Shown here one piece after another: positions 15,671 through 15,791 of a stretch of 15,791 nucleotides of DNA. Source of the DNA: Brachionus plicatilis (taxonomy: Eukaryota; Rotifera; Eurotatoria; Ploima; Brachionidae); the NCBI GenBank assembly GCA_010279815.1, contig QEOQ01000544.1:643805-659595 (forward strand), in the 5' to 3' direction. A model generated the notes under the pieces. That model saw only the letters and a list, made by a program, of their open reading frames with translations. It searched no databases and was not told the origin of the DNA. The number at the start of each line of letters is the position of its first letter. The first letter of the stretch is position 1. A program made the translations under genes and the position numbers.

Positions 15671-15791
15671 AATAATAATAATAATAATAAATTGAGTCAT
15701 AGCAGGGAATCACCCTGCGAGCAATCCAAAACAACTTGAATCGCTATGATGACTGGTTGTGCGTTTGGCAAGAAGGAATGTGGGACGATGA
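15671..15791 (-). mobile_element. 3' end of another CR1-like LINE copy (partial)
   Basis: The (AAT)n tract and the first 100 bases of the LINE 3' UTR, equal to 10971-11091, including the GCAGGG/CCCTGC hairpin. The rest of this copy lies to the right of the window. Confidence 0.85.

Larger units (their letters stand above)
15034..15791 (+). repeat. Long direct repeat, copy B (runs off right edge)
   Basis: Identical in my reading to 10334-11091. It starts in the middle of the host coding sequence, without the upstream part, so it is the derived copy. Confidence 0.95.

Noticed and set aside
10334..15791. Reading the long direct repeat as a giant target-site duplication of the LINE
   Set aside because: The repeated segment contains the LINE's own 3' UTR after the host part, which a target-site duplication of empty-site DNA would not.

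Overview
The window looks like nuclear DNA of an AT-rich invertebrate animal. Two families of non-LTR retrotransposon (LINE) that are typical of metazoans are present: a jockey-like element and a CR1/L2-like element. There are also spliced, AT-rich host gene pieces with canonical AATAAA polyadenylation signals, a MITE with a target-site duplication, and a minisatellite. A rotifer or a similar small-genome invertebrate is a guess; the sequence does not fix the taxon. I saw no bacterial operon structure, no tRNA or rRNA, and no CRISPR array.

Layout. Positions 1 to about 4453 hold a jockey-like LINE on the minus strand. Its ORF1 (2698-4023) is a gag-like protein with three zinc knuckles. Its ORF2 (2705 to beyond position 1) is an endonuclease plus reverse transcriptase that stays open to the window edge. 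Positions 4454-5881 are AT-rich non-coding DNA, probably intron, with a 24-bp-period repeat. Positions 5882-7290 are the last exon of an unrecognised host gene on the plus strand. Positions 7307-9182 are AT-rich non-coding DNA carrying a clean 232-bp MITE (8608-8839) with 77-bp inverted repeats and an 8-bp target duplication. Positions 9276-9865 are a GGTTCTTTWT minisatellite containing five regularly placed hairpins. Positions 10127-10624 are a frame-disrupted 3' part of a second plus-strand host gene. Positions 10971 to about 14940 (possibly to 15033) hold a CR1/L2-like LINE on the minus strand with ORF1 (14192-14908), ORF2 (11197-14283) and a structured 3' UTR ending in an (AAT)n tract.

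The most striking structure is a direct repeat of at least 758 bp that I read as identical: 10334-11091 equals 15034-15791, offset 4700. It covers the tail of the broken host gene, its 3' flank and the 3' UTR of the CR1-like LINE. So [gene tail + LINE] is repeated head to tail, and another LINE copy begins at the right edge. This is either a very recent tandem duplication or an assembly artefact.

How the parts relate: within each LINE, ORF1 (RNA-binding chaperone) and ORF2 (nicking endonuclease plus reverse transcriptase) would act together in target-primed reverse transcription. Both LINEs lie antisense to the host gene pieces. The CR1-like element is visibly richer in G+C than its surroundings and carries a changed endonuclease catalytic motif (SDR instead of SDH). 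I see no convincing new defence or metabolic system. The observations worth following are the tandem unit, the hairpin minisatellite, the MITE, the SDH-to-SDR change and the unrecognised host exon.
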